A DNA stretch of 64,000 bases from Heterotrichella gracilis. Lineage: Eukaryota; Sar; Xanthophyceae; Tribonematales; Xanthonemataceae. Shown in pieces: positions 22,801 through 35,195 of this stretch. A model generated the notes under the pieces. That model saw only the letters and a program-made list of their open reading frames with translations, ran no database searches and was not told the DNA's origin. How positions within the stretch are numbered: position 1 is the stretch's first letter; every line of letters starts with the position of its first letter. Made by a program: the position numbers and the translations under genes. The stretch spans positions 65,280 to 129,279 of the forward strand of contig JAULBX010004555.1 of the NCBI GenBank assembly GCA_032358255.1. Reading direction: 5' to 3'.

Positions 22801-25800
22801 CCTAGCATAAGACCTTATCACAAACCCTTACCTGTATGCTCATGGATGAAGCAGGAGGCAGCTGCCAGTACAGGCGGTGATGCCAAACCCTAAAAGACCC
22901 TAGCCAGACTATGCAAAAAACCCTAGCCAAACCCTTACCTGTATGCTCATGGAAGAAGCGGTGAGGAGCTGCCTGTGTGGGCGGTAGTGCACGCTCATGT
23001 CCTTGCTCATGGGCAGGGGGCTGCAAGCAAAACACAATAAAGTAAATACATTAATAATAAATATAATAGATTTAATGGTTATAATAGTTAATATAGTAGA
23101 TAGGTATTATCAATAACAGTGCGGGCGGTAGTGCGTGCTCATGTCCTTGCTCATGGGCAGGGGGCTGCACGCAATACAAAATGAAAGTAAATGGAATAAT
23201 AATGATAATAATAATAATAATACCGATCGTAGTATAAATAATAAAGTAGATGTAATGTCAATGCGGGCAGTAGTGCGTGCTCATGTCCTGGCTCATGGGG
23301 AGGGGTTGCAATGAAGAATAAGTAGTGAATAATGACCGCTACTGCCAATACTCTGATGCTGATGCTGGTGAAAATGATATTGGGCGCATATAGTAGAGAA
23401 CGAGATTACGAGACACGACAAAATCACATCAAAAAAATGAAATCAACAGGACAAAAAACAGACGCGCTATCAGGTATGGCAAGAATCCCTTCACCACCAC
23501 CACACACATACTTTCCCGAGTCGTGGTGCTTGCTGAAGCTCCTCCCCTGCATCTTGAGCATAACACTCTCCATGGTGGAGATGCCGCGGTTGCTGGTGTC
23601 GCCCCTGGGGATGGGGGTTGGGGCCGGGGAAAGCAGTTGATCACAAGGGGGGGAAATAGGGGGAGTAGCCGAGGCTGCGGGGCATCCACAGGCATTTTGA
23701 CCACAGATAAACATCACCACAATAGGAATTGACTGTTAACAGAGCGCCAAAGGTGGCAGCGTCTGCACAACCCTGCGTTAGGGTTTTCCTCCCACCTGTG
23801 CCCCACCGACCGCTCAGAAGCCACCTTCTGCCTGCGCAACCCTCCACTAGGGTTGGTGTCGGTGTCTGCACAAAAACCTAAGCTAGGGTATTCCCGCCCA
23901 CCTGTGCCCCACCGACCACTCCGAAGCCACCTTCTGCCGCTTGATCTCGTCCACCAAGAAAATCCTAATGCTGGCCTTGGGCTTGGCCTTGGAACCCTTG
24001 TTTAGGGTTTCGATCAGCGCCGGCATAACCCTACACTACCCTTGGTGTTGATGTCTGCACACAACCCTAAGCTAGGGTTTTTTCGCCCACCTGTGCCCCA
24101 CCGACCGCTCCGACGCCACCTTCTGCCTCTTGATCTCGTCCACCAAGAAAACCCTAATGCTGGCCTTGGGCTTGGCCTTGGAACCCTTGTTTAGGGTTTC
24201 GATCAGCGCTGGCATAACCCTACACTACCCTTGGTGTTGATGTCTGCACACAACCCTAAGCTAGGGTTTTTTCGCCCACCTGTGCCCNNNNNNNNNNNNN
24301 NNNNNNNNNNNNNNNNNNNNNNNNNNNNNNNNNNNNNNNNNNNNNNNNNNNNNNNNNNNNNNNNNNNNNNNNNNNNNNNNNNNNNNNCACCGACCGCTCC
24401 GACGCCACCTTCTGCCTCTTGATCTCGTCCACAAAGGAAACCCTGGTGCTGGCCTTGGGCTTGGCCTTGGAACCCTTGTTTAGGGTTTGGGTCAGCCGGT
24501 CCACCGCGATGACCCCATGCACGAGGTACCGCAGGCGCCGAATTGCGGCCACATTTGCCGCCCCCTGGGCCACGGTGGGGCCTAATACCCGGGGCTGGGC
24601 GCCCCCCACGGTGGCGATCCAGTCGTGCGCGTGGGCCTGAAATGAGGGTTGGGGAGGTCTTAAGCAAAGATGTAAGTGGGGGTATTTGGGCCTATAGGGT
24701 GGGAGGCTGTGGTGGAGGAAATTCAAGTATTTTTTAAAATCGAAATGCTAGTTTGGGGCCTGATACCCGGGGCTGCAGGGGCCCCCACTGTGGCGATCCA
24801 ATCGTGCGCGTGCGCCTGAAACGAGAGGGGTGGGGGTGTAATTAGGGGATGAGCAGTGGGGATCGTGTACGATTACACATGTTTGCAAAACCTGAAGATC
24901 GACGATTGCAAACAACCCTGGCACCCTGTCTCAAGCACTCCTGCTTCCCTAAAACCCTTTGCCGGGATAAGAGCAAAGCAGAACCCCAAGAAATATTTAG
25001 AGCCACATGACAGCCCAAAAACCCTACCCAAAAACCTACCTGCTCCGCCGAAAACCTCTTGACGGGGCTTGTGCGCAGCAATCCAAGCACCAGGTCCTTG
25101 GCTTGGGGGGACAGCGCCTTGAACCTGCACGGGGATGCAAGGGTTTAAGTAGGGTTTTATTAGGGTTTATGTAGGGTTTCGTAGGGATTAGGGATTTGTG
25201 CGCAGCAACCCCAGCACCAGGTCTTTGGTTTGTGGGGACAGCGCCTTGAACCTGCACCAGGTTTTAGTAGGGTTTATGTAGGGTTTAGTAGGGTTCAGGA
25301 TAGGGTTTTCCTATGTGCGCAGCAACCCCAGCACCAGGTCCTTGGCTTGGGGGGACAGCGCCTTGAACCTGCACAGGGTTTGATGAGGTTTCATTAGGGT
25401 TCTACTAGGGTTTAGGATAGGGTTTTCCCATGTGCGCAGCAACCCCAGCACCAGGTCCTTGGCTTGGGGGGACAGCGCCTTGAATCTGCACGGGGATGGT
25501 AGGGTTTTGGCAGGGTTTGGGATCGAATGGGCGAACCCTGCCAATCCAGTGGAGTAGGGTTTTGGCAGGGTGTTACAGGGTTTTAACAGGAAAGAAAACC
25601 TCCTCCCAAAGAGTAAATAGTGTGACCACGGCAATGCTGTGGTCTTGTAGAGTTGCCTAGGGTTTACCTAGGGTTTGCTTAGCGTTTTGGCAGGGATTTG
25701 CTCACCTGGGGTCTTTCAGGCCCGGGGCATCCTTGGTATCCATGTCAGCGTACTTGAGGCTCTCGCTGTCGTTTATGTTGAATGGCTTGCGCCCCACAAG

Positions 25801-28383
25801 CATGATGAACAGGAGCACACCCAGGGAATACATATCCATCGCAGGGCTGTGGGGTTGGCCATGCACCACCTCGGGAGCCGCAAAACCGGCCGATCCCAGG
25901 GCGCCTGCGGTAAAATAGCCATCGTTAACTCACATATTACTTTTCTTTTGACAAAAAATCCATGTTTTTTACGGTTTTTTAAAGCACTCCCAGCGAATGC
26001 ACGTCCATTGCAGGGCTGCAGGGTTCGACGTGCACCACCTCGGGAGCGGCAAAACCCGCGGATACCAGCGCGCCTGCATAATAAAAAGCATTGTTTTTAG
26101 AAAATGAGACAAGCTTTAGGTCACTTACCCCGCATCCCCTTCCCCCACTTCCGAAATCGCTACTTGGAATCCGCCATTCCAAAGTCCACCAGCGTCACCA
26201 CCATTGGGACCCCCTGAAATTCCCGGGACCGCAGATTGTTGCGCAGAGGGCTATGTCTGTACTTTTTCATTTTAGTACCCACACACACCCTCCCCCGTTC
26301 GTGCAAAACGAGTCCGCCCCCCTGTACCTCGAATTGGTTGCTTGGGATCGTAGTAATCCGCCATCCCGAATCCACAAGCTTGACCCACCACGGAAACTCC
26401 CTGAGATTTGCAGGACTGCAGATTGTGCTGCATTTGGCTGGCTGGACCCCTTGCAATTCTTTTTAGTGATACCCACACACACCCTAACCCCCTTGCAGCA
26501 AAATGGGCCCCCCTTCCCTTACCTCGAATTGGCTGCTTGGGGTCGTAGTAATCTGCCATCCCAAAATCCACCAGCTTGACCACCACAGGATTCCCATCCG
26601 CTGCGCTCTTCCCCGGGTTTTCGGCGTACACCACGTTTTCCCCCTTGATGTCCCTGCGCAAAAACAAAGTAACACAAACCACTTACTACAAAACTGACCA
26701 CTGGTACTACAAACCCCCGGGGTTGTTCCACCTCCACAAAATGAATCAATACATGAAAAGCTAGTACGTACTTCACAGATTTGCACACCCTGTCCTTGAG
26801 CAAGGGCTTTGAAAGGTCCCTGTTGAAAGGGGGCTTTCCTACGACCCCCTCATTACCTGTGCATCACCCCCTTTGCGTGCGCGTGCTGAACAGCAGACAG
26901 GATCTGGCCGAAAATCGCCGCGGCTTGCTGCTCGGTGTAGGTCCCTGGGACAGGCGGGGGAATGTGCGGATTGGAAAATGGCGAAGGGGCGCTGCACAAA
27001 TCCACCGCTTTGGGCTGCAACATCCACGTCTGCCAGGGGAATTGAATGCATCACCGCGTGTTGGGTGTATTGAATAATTTAACCCAATCACACGTACTAT
27101 TATGCCATTTCAGAAAGTCCCATCTGAGCACCCACCTTTGGGCCCCACCGCCTCCAGGCCATCCAGCAGCTGACCCCCCCGCAGGTATTCCATCACGATA
27201 GCCACCTGGCGCCCATCATCCATCACATCCCGACACGCAACGATGTTGGGGTGCGCCACCGCCCGCAGGAAATGAGGCTCCTGGCGCAGGATGGCGGCAT
27301 GTGCGGGGTCCAAATTGGGGTTGGAGGCGAACACGATTTTTATCGCTGCGTAGGCGCCGGTTTGGCGGTGCTTCCCCAGCACCACCTGCAGGGGGGAGAG
27401 ATAGGGTACATGTTAGGGCTTTGCCTAGGGTTTTGGGTTCCTGGTAAGGTGTCGTCTGTGGCGTATGCCGGGTTCATTATTGCTGCGTACGTGCCGGTTT
27501 GGCAATGCTTCCCCAGCACAACCTGCGGGGAGAGAGGGGTATTTAGTAGGGTTTCGGCGGGGATTTGGGTAGGGTTCGGGTGCAGGGTTGGGGTGTGCTA
27601 CCGCCCGCAGTTAATGGGGCTCCTGCGCAGGATGGCAGCATGTGCGGGGTCCAAGTTAGGGTTTGAGGCAACCTTGATTTTGATTGGTTGCAGCGCCTGC
27701 AGATGGTGCATGACTTCTGGCCCATGACCAAAAACCCTATCATGCAAACCCTGGAACATGTCACAACCAGAAAGCACGCCAATGCCACTGTGCGGCCCCG
27801 TCCCGATCGGCGGGCTTTCCTCCCCGTTTCCCCACCTGTGCAAACGCCCCCTCGCCCAGGTCGGCCACAATCTCATACTGGGAGCACACGGGGTGGTCGC
27901 TCCACACCCTAAACCCTATGACCCTAAACCCGACCAGGCAAACCCCAGCGCACAACACAACCAGAGAGCACGCCACCAACATTGTGCACACAGGCCTCTG
28001 GATTCCTCCCCGTTTCCCCACCTGTGCAAACGCCCCCTCGCCCAGGTCAGCCACAATCTCATACTGGGAGCACACAGGGTGGTCGCTCCACACTAGATAG
28101 TCGGGGAGGACGGCCTCGCCTACGCAGGGTGGCCACAACAACGCTTAGATTCGCAACAACGCCAACAACACTGACGGTGATGGCGGTGGTGACGGTAGTG
28201 GTTGTGCTTCACACCGCCAGCCAGGGGTGCATTTCTGGGAAGGCATGCACAAGCAACACGCGCCATTAATGCAATGATAAGGGAGAAAGCACGAAGCCCC
28301 CACCACCCCCGCCCAAACCCCCTCAACCCCCTGAAAAGCCCCCTCCACACCCACCACTCACCAGTGCAATCGCAGCACGACAT
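19836..28383 (-). CDS. Serine/threonine protein kinase, CAMK-like, with long C-terminal tail, about 15 exons
   Basis: Exons: 28383-28362, 28119-28022, 27385-27136, 26944-26857, 26653-26523, 25904-25706, 25124-25040, 24636-24280 (holds the N gap), 23604-23512, 23020-22939, 22153-22071, 21619-21383, 21038-20851, about 20620-20462 (5' end uncertain) and 20007-19836. The kinase domain covers about residues 28-300: glycine loop LGEGAFAQV (33-41), AAIK lysine (56), HRDIKGEN (152-159), DFG (182-184), APE (206-208), and the AEQAHAHDWI end. All catalytic residues are present, so it should be active. The short N-terminus MSCCDCTG is Cys-rich and could be acylated (inference). The 300-plus-residue tail is Ser/Gly/Pro-rich without EF-hands or other known domains. 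The closest group is CAMK; the substrate is unknown. It is divergent from the pyrophosphatase gene. Confidence 0.86.
20205..20475. repeat. (CCA)n microsatellite carrying four exon-end copies
   Basis: CCACCA runs are interrupted by copies of a phrase centred on GGAGGCGAAG. On the minus strand each is the donor end of the kinase exon that stops at 20462 (GGTGCCAG-GTGGGT), repeated near 20370, 20300 and 20235 with variation. The array lies downstream of the real donor in gene orientation. Confidence 0.75.
21294..21362. repeat. Nested TTACA and TGCTTTGGAT repeat
   Basis: TGCTTTGGAT followed by ATTACATTACAT occurs twice and TGCTTTGGAT begins a third time. The inner unit is the pentamer ATTAC. It lies in the kinase intron just before exon 21619-21383 ends, on the downstream side. 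Confidence 0.8.
22233..22880 (-). repeat. Degenerate copies of kinase exons 10 and 11
   Basis: 22233-22315 is a near-identical copy of the exon at 22153-22071. In the copy the base before the exon start reads CTG instead of AAG, so no acceptor is present there and the 22153 exon is preferred. At about 22840-22880 and 22680-22720 lie two copies of the 3' part of the exon at 23020-22939 (CTGTATGCTCATGGATGA on the plus strand). CCCTA heptamers separate the copies. Confidence 0.7.
23120..23310 (-). repeat. Two copies of kinase exon-10 5' end
   Basis: The plus-strand phrase GCGGTAGTGCGTGCTCATGT plus GGGCAGGGGGCTGC recurs at about 23125-23168 and 23265-23308. On the minus strand this is the acceptor and 5' part of the exon at 23020-22939. 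The copies lie upstream of it and are separated by AT-rich ATAATA runs. Confidence 0.75.
23795..24500 (-). repeat. 189-bp tandem repeat carrying the 3' part of kinase exon 8
   Basis: The phrase CCTGTGCCCCACCGACC starts at about 23901, 24090 and 24279, a period of exactly 189 bp. A more divergent, shorter-spaced unit begins at 23795. Each unit holds the 3' part of the exon (KASTRVSFVDEIKRQK coding region), its GT donor and TTTAGGGTTT/CCCTAAG heptamers. Only the unit at 24280-24500 continues into the rest of the exon. Confidence 0.85.
24288..24387. other. Assembly gap of exactly 100 N
   Basis: The bases before the gap (CTGTGCCC) and after it (CACCGACC) join directly into the phrase found intact in the neighbouring 189-bp units, with nothing missing. 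With zero inserted bases the exon 24636-24280 is 257 nt and stays in phase. The true size is therefore zero or a whole number of repeat units. Confidence 0.95.
24750..27910 (-). repeat. Degenerate exon-end copies inside kinase-domain introns
   Basis: Copies lie at about 24752-24822 (5' part of exon 24636-24280), 25195-25260, 25315-25375 and 25433-25495 (three copies of the 5' part of exon 25124-25040), 25980-26075 (5' part of exon 25904-25706), 26150-26230 and 26325-26420 (3' part of exon 26653-26523), 27480-27530 and 27590-27680 (around exon 27385-27136) and 27840-27905 (3' part of exon 28119-28022). Most follow the rule that 5' parts are copied upstream and 3' parts downstream. Confidence 0.75.
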
Positions 28384-31313
28384 GGCGGGTGCGCGCCTGA
28401 TACGCCCCGCCTGGAGGTTTGGGGGAGGGGTGGAGGTGTCAGGTGGCGGGTCCCAGGAACCCCGACTACGGCATGGTGTGCCCGCGCTAGGGTTGAAGGA
28501 GGGTTTTTCTAGGGCTGAACCGGGGGTCCCTCAAGGGCCGAGCAGGGGAGGATTTCACTAGGGTGCTGCAAGGGCTGAGGAAGCTGCCCACTAGGGTTTT
28601 GCTAGGGTTTGGCTGGGGCCGAAGAAGGGGCTCCCAGTTGGGCTGAGCAGACCTCCATGGTTTCCGCTAGGTTTCCGCAAGGGTCCGCCTAGGGTTCCCA
28701 CAGCAGCCAGGGAAGGCTGCCGGGGCTCCAGCTGCTATTTGCTGGGACCCGGAATTTCCTGAAGCTCGGGATCTGCTGAATCCCGGCTGGCTGCTGCTTG
28801 CTGAGTGGTGGTGGTGGCTGCAAGGGTTTCGTAGAGCCTGCTTAGGGTCTGGCTGCCGCTGCTTAGGGTACCGCTAGGGTTCCTCCTGCCTCCTGTTGGT
28901 GTGCAGCCCTGTAGCCAGGGTGGGGTGGGGTGAGGTAGGGTTTAGGGTAAAGGCTGTAGGGTGAAGGGCGGGACGGGTGCGCCAGACATTAGGGTTTAGG
29001 GAGTGGCAGGGGGGCAAGCGTGTGGCACAAGTCCTTGTGTTGCTTAGGGTTTAGGGTTGGGCGTGCTGTGTGTGTATATGGTGTATGGTTTGTGGTGAGG
29101 TGTGGTGTGGTGTGCTTAAGCAACTGCTACATCAGTGCGCCTGCCTGTATTGGGCAACCAGTGGTGGTGGGTGGTGGTGGTGCTGGGGCAGGTACGGTGA
29201 AAGGGGAGAATAGGCAGTGGTTGTGAGTGGCAGGTGGTATGGTGGAGGGTGGGTGGGGATGGGGTTGGGAGTAGGTAGGGCCTACTATTGGCTCCCAAGT
29301 GGTGTGGGAAGTATGGAGTTGTGTGGTAGCACAGTTACGTAACATGCGCGTGTGTGTGCGAGCTGGGCGATGCAGCAGGCATGGCGCAAAAGGGACCACA
29401 CATTTAACAAACGCGTGGGATTTCCTTGGTGCCGGCGGTGCCCTGTGCCGTGCTAGTTTGAAACGCGCGCTGACTAGGCCATGTCGCGCACCTGGAAGGA
29501 AACACCCAAATTGAGGCGGGATCGCTGCGGCGTTTGCTGAGTGTGGTAGTTGTTCCACACAGGGCAACCCTAGGTCAAGATTTTTCCGCAGTCGCGCCTT
29601 GCCGCGCGGGGGTGTGCAGTGCCTGTTCGGGGCGCAGCCTCAACCGACCCTTCTCTATGCATGCATTGGTGCAGGCTCGGGGTTTGTTTCTGCCATTTCA
29701 GTCCACGATGTAGACGAGAGACGAGGCAATGTTGGGACAGTAACTTGTTTGGGGAAGGCTGCTCAAGGAAGGCTGTCCACAGAAGGTTGTTCTAGCGCGG
29801 AATTGCTTCGATTGAAGTGGGTGACCCTAGGAAAAAAGGGACCCTTGTGCGTTGTATGGTTCTGCCTGCGTGGCAGCTCCCGCCAGCTCGCTTGTCTCAC
29901 TGATATTCCGATAAGCAGATATCCGTACAAGGACTAGATACGATACTTCCCCAGATACACCGTATCCTCTGATAGGATTGGTATCGCAAGCATGTGAACA
30001 GGCGTGACGAGTTGAACAGCAATTGTCGAGAATAGGCGTGCGCACTGCAAACCCCTGTTGTATACCAGCTTTGGTACCCTCACTCAGGGCCTGAGTTAAG
30101 CACGCCACCCAGCTTTGGCTCGAAGTCGAGCACCAACAGTCCACACGCTAGTCCTCCACCACTCTGCTACAGTGGAGCGAAGGAAGCATTTACAGCTGGT
30201 GTGACAAATACCAGCCCTACCGCATGCGCAGTGCTTAGCGGCTCACCGCGTTGTGCATGGAATGGGGAAAGGGGGAAAACCTTCGTGCTAGGACGGCTGA
30301 AACGCCTGATGGGGTCCTCCTGCACTACCGAGCAGCTGGCGCTGGAGAGGGATTGGAGCATGCAGATGCAATGCACGTCTCGCACCATGGCATGCAGCCT
30401 CAAGACACCCTGGCGCATGCATGACATGAGCAGGCAGTCTAAACACTTGCACGTACAGCTTCAGCTGGTGTTTGCGGTAGCGGTAGGGTACCAGCAGCCC
30501 ATACCACACCATGGCAAGCCACGTGTGCAGGTTGATGGGGGCCAGCACTGATGGAGGGGTGGTGCTGGGTTCAAGGCCTAGGCTAGGTTCAAGGCAGGGC
30601 CGTTGCAGACCAGGGTGTGTCTCTGGAGAGCAATACGGAGGCTTCTTGTGTGTTGGACAGGTTTTTGTTTGCTATATGGGGCTGGATCCGGGGCTTGCTG
30701 CTAAGATGTGCAGCACTGCCAAGCTTAAACCAACAGGGCCCTGCAGGGGTTCCACCAAGGCTTGTACTACAGGCTAGTGAGTGTAACGGGCCAAGCTTGG
30801 TGAACACCGCGGCTGTTCCTTGAGCCTGCACCATGCGCCCTGCAGCGCCACTGAGGACGCTTCCATTGAAAGCTGCTCGCTGAGCGCCAAGCCTCGCAAC
30901 GCCTGCCTCGGCATTGTTCCTGAATTGTTTTGGCCTTTGTCAGGCGTCAGAATGAGGAATGATCCAAGCAGAAAGTATAGTACAAGACCCCGCGCAACAG
31001 AGGGGATGTGTTGTGAATGCACTGAATAAAACAGCTCTTTAATAATCTAGAAGAATAAAAGCTAAACCCTGGTCAAGGGTTTGGTCCTGCAGATCCCTGC
31101 CCCACTCCCATGCCCTCTGCCAGATGTGCGGTGATCACGCCGCAAAGCCTGCCACCGAAAACTGTGCAAGACAACCGCTGCATATACGCTTTGCAACTGG
31201 TAATCCCTCGCAGTTGGTACCCTCTCTGACCTCCTGAGACTGTCGTGAAGCGCTGTGCGTCGCGTACCCTGGTGCATTGTCGGGATAGACACGTATAGCC
31301 TCCCACACCCTCC
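28384..31313. other. Divergent intergenic region, no recognised gene
   Basis: The 2.9 kb between the kinase start (minus) and the pyrophosphatase start (plus) must contain both promoters. Positions 28470-29060 are dense in TAGGGTTT and CTAGGGTT heptamers; 29085-29300 is G/T-rich (GTGGTGGTGG). Open frames of 60-150 codons in the GC-rich part (for example 29127-29567 minus) carry no recognisable domain. Confidence 0.45.
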
Positions 31314-34300
31314 ATGGCCACCGCACTTCGCCAGGCCCTGTGCAGGGCCACGCTGGGCTCTGCACGCCCATCACAGAGGGTAAGGCCCTGTACCTGTGAT
31401 CCTAACGATGGTGACACGTCTGGTATATCTGTGCAGGCACGGGTTGCTGCGGATGCACCGCCCAAGGCACATGCTCTTTTGCGCATGCTTCTTGTGTAGA
31501 AACCTGTTTACCTTGTCCCGCATTCCAATGTTGCAGCCGTTAGCACTGCGCAAGCATGCACCACTCACCCGTTTTTGGCAGTGCTTATACCAACTCTGAG
31601 CGCGGGGGTTATAAACAAGTGTTTTGCAAGAAGGGCACCCCACATGCTATTGGGTAGGAAATAAATAGTGCAAGCACAATGCGGGTGCAGCAAGCCGGCT
31701 GCACGCGATCTATGACGGGTGGCTGACGTGTGGATCCTACCGCAGGCCGCCGCTCGCCACTCCTTCACCTCCTCCCGCGTGCAGAGGGTCAACTTCCGCT
31801 CCGCTGTGGTGGTCAGGTCAGCTTACACTGTCGAGCCCAAGGCAAGTCACAACCTCTTTTTAGTATTCCCAGACCTTTTAGTTTCACTGCGCAAGTATGG
31901 ATATCTGGCTAGCCACCATCTATGTAGTATATGCACAAGCACCTACTAAGCAGTGTAGCCTCGAGCCGAAAGCAAGTATTTAATCAGCACCCTATTATAC
32001 ATACCCAGGCTTTCCGCTGCTGCCTGTACAAGCTTTGCATATGTGACTCACCACCGGCTGAGATCACCCAGTCGAGCCCAAGCCAAGTCACATCCTCACT
32101 CCAATATACCCAGACCTTTCAATCCGAGTCATACATATGGGTATTTTTGGGCTACCCACCAGCTGGATGGTGAATGCACAAGCACCCACCACAGTACCCC
32201 GCCACCAGGACCCACACCAGCCATCCGCCACCACCCCACGGACCGCAGCACCCCCTAGTCACCCCCCCCTGCTTCCCAGCCAACGCCTTGCCACACCCAC
32301 CCCACTCGCCCACCGCCAGCTTTACCACCAGCCTGCCTCGGGATCCCCTGCTCACCCACCACCCCACCCCACCCACCCACTCACCCCACCCCCTCGTGTC
32401 CCTGCAGGGTGACAAGGACACCCTCGAGTACCGCCTGTTCTTTAAGACAAAGGGTAGGTCACAAAACCCTAAACTGTTGATGCTACCCTGTCCTTACATA
32501 TTGCTGCTTTGCACGGTCCCCTTGGGACTTGCTCACCGAGGGATGGCAGCCTCAACTTCAAGCAGACTCAAAAACCAACGAACCGTTCTCAAATGTATCC
32601 TACCTCCCTTTTTCCAGAGAACACCGCCGTTTCCCCCTGGCATGGAATCCCCCTCTTCACCGAGGATGGCAACCTCAACTTCATCTGCGAGATCCCAAAG
32701 GAGAGCGCAGCAAAGATGGAGGTGGCCACGGTACGCCCCTGCAGAAACCCTAACCAAACCCTAGTAAAACCCTAAGTAAGCTTCAGCAAGATGTGAAGAA
32801 GGGCAAGCTGCGCTTCTACCCGCACAATAAAGCCTACACCAAACCCTGCACCAATCCCCATCATCTGCCGCACAGATTGCAAGCAATTGACCCCCACAAC
32901 ACCACATCGCAGCACCAAACCCTGACAAAAAACCCTCCCCACACCCGCAGGACGAGGAGCTGACCCCTATCAAGCAGGATGTGAAGAAGGGCAAGCTGCG
33001 CTTTTACCCATACAACATCAACTGGAACTATGGCCTGCTGCCTCAGACGTGGGAGGACCCAGCCCACAAGAACGCTGACCTGGGCGTCATGGTGCGTAAT
33101 GGAAAGTCTGGGGTTGTATACCCTATAGGGTTTAATGTCATGGATGTAGGTTTTTTGGTGCAGGGACTGGTTGAAGTTGCAGTGCTTTTGTAAGGTATTT
33201 GGGTCATGATTAGGGTTTGGGGTGTAGGGACTATGGGCTGCTGCCTCAGACGTGGGAGGACCCAGCACACAAGAACGCCAACCTGGGCGTCATGGTGCGT
33301 GCCGGAGAGTCTTAGGTTGGGGGGTGGACCTGGATGGGGTGGTGGTCAGGGTGTAGATTTCTGGGTGTAGGGTTTGGGTGCTGTAGCCAGCAGGCTGCCA
33401 CAGACATGGGAGGACCCAGTTCACAAGAAAGCTGACCTGGGAGTGATGGTAGGTTTCACAAAACCCTACACCTGAAACCCTTGCAACGGGAGAAGGGTTT
33501 ACTGTAGGGTTCGGTGGAGGTACTGGTTGGAGTGGCAGTAATTTGTGAAGGGTGTGGGGTGGTCCTAGCGCCTGCTACCTCGAGATGTGGGAGGACCCAG
33601 CGCATAAGAACGCTGACCTGGGCGTCATGGTGCATGGCAGAGGGTCTTAGGTTGGGGGGGGGGGAAGGGAAGGGGGCATTCGGAAGTGGACTGGATGAGG
33701 TGGTGGTTTTTGTGCAGAGTGTAGGGTTCTGGGTATAGGGTTTTGGGAGTAGGGACTAGCGCCTGCGACCTCAAACGAGGGAGGACACAGCGCACAAGAA
33801 CGCTGACTTGGGCTTGATGGTGTGTGGCAGGGGGTGTCGGATGATGGATGCAGGTTTTGGGGTGCAAGGCCTGACCCTAACTGGAAACCCTAACAGAAAC
33901 CCTCACCGCAAAACCCTTGTGCAGGGCGACAACGACCCCGTGGACGTGGTTGAGATCGGCAGCGCAACCTGCGCCATGGGCGGCGTGTACGCCGTCAAGC
34001 CCCTTGGCGTGTTTGCCATGATCGACGATGGCGAGCTTGACTGGAAGGTGATTGCCATCCGCACCGATGACCCCAAGGCTGAGCTGGTGAACGACGTGGA
34101 GGATGTGGAGAGGTGGGTGGGTGGGGGGATGGTGCTGCCCTGCACAAGGATGTGCTATTTTAGTACGGTTTTGCAAGGGTTTATGAGTAGGGTGTGCGTT
34201 AGGGTTTGCGGGGTACTGTTTTTGACGATGGCGAGTTGGACTGGAAGGTGATTGCCATCCGCACCAATGACCCTAAGGCTGACCTGGTGAACGACGTGGA

Positions 34301-35030
34301 GGATGTGGAGAGGTGGGTGGGGGTGTGGGAGTGGATGGGATGGGATGAGTGGGGCTGTGATGGGTGCGATATATTGCAACCCTGAGGCGGTTGCTGGGTT
34401 GCTTGGCTTGGCGTGCGGATTCGCGACCATAAGACCCTAAACCCTATACCCTGCCCGCATGCAGGGAGTTCCCCGGCGAGCTTAAATGATTCCACAGCTA
34501 CAAAACCCTAAATCCTGACCCTAAACCCTACCGCTATGCAGGGAGTTCCCCGGCGAGCTTGAGAAGATTCGCGTGTGGTTCCGCGACTACAAGACCCCCG
34601 ACGGCAAGCCCATCAACGCGTTCGGCTACGATGACAAGTGCCTCAACAAGGAGTTCACCCTCCAGGTAATTGGGGAACCACCCTGGTTTGTTTGTCCCGT
34701 CCTTGCCCTTTCTCGTGTTCCCTGGCGTCTAGTTCTAGGTAGGCCTCATTCCATTCACCTTGCGCCTCGTTCGGTATGTGATGACTTATTCAGGTTGTAA
34801 TTCGTTACAATCATCCCTTATTTTATATAGAATGATGTCTTTGCATTTCCCAGGTGATTGCTGAGACCAATGGCTGTTACCAGTGCCTGGTCTTTTATCA
34901 TAATCATTCCTTGTTATATTTCTAACAATGGTTTTTGCTTTTTCCCCAGGTGATTGCTGAGACCAACGGCTTCTACAAGAGCCTAATCAGCGGAACCCGG
35001 GAGAACACAGAGGAGCTGGCGCTTGCTTAA
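31314..35030 (+). CDS. Soluble inorganic pyrophosphatase, probably plastid, 284 aa, 8 exons
   Basis: Exons: 31314-31379, 31746-31841, 32408-32453, 32618-32730, 32951-33091, 33925-34112, 34542-34665 and 34950-35030. All joins are in phase. It hydrolyses PPi to two phosphates with Mg2+, pulling forward plastid biosynthesis. Family I marks are [37 protein letters not shown] and the signature DNDPVD (156-161) followed by VVEIG. The C-terminal half matches the plant and algal plastid form ([22 protein letters not shown]). Residues 1 to about 50 are basic, rich in Ala/Arg/Ser and poor in acids ([19 protein letters not shown]), like a plastid transit peptide. Intron 2 has a GC donor (AAG-GCAAGT). 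Many degenerate exon copies fill its introns. It is divergent from the kinase gene. Confidence 0.95.
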
Positions 35031-35195
35031 GCACCTTATCTTAGGGTTTATGCAGTGGACTTGAGGGTTTAGGGCTGGGGCCAACACAGAGGAGCTGGCG
35101 CTCGCCTAAGACCCTGTGTTAGGGTTTATGCCGTAGACTTTAGACTTTAGGGTTTAGGGCTTGGACCAACGCAGAGGAGCTGGCGATTGCCTGGG
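31960..35195 (+). repeat. Degenerate exon-end copies in and after the pyrophosphatase gene
   Basis: Copies lie at about 31958-31978 and 32072-32095 (3' end of exon 2), 32775-32830 (5' part of exon 5), 33231-33300, 33390-33450, 33573-33635 and 33760-33825 (four copies of the 3' part of exon 5, [19 protein letters not shown] region), 34215-34320 (3' part of exon 6, with its donor), 34462-34495 (5' part of exon 7), 34850-34900 (5' part of exon 8, with its acceptor), and 35080-35110 and 35165-35195 (3' end of exon 8, past the stop codon). Heptamers of the CCCTAAA type lie between most of them. Confidence 0.85.

Noticed and set aside
27002-27060. Alternative kinase exon encoding DVDVAAQSGGFVQ
   Set aside because: It would not join in frame to the HRD exon, whereas the exon at 26944-26857 gives the expected kinase sequence in phase.
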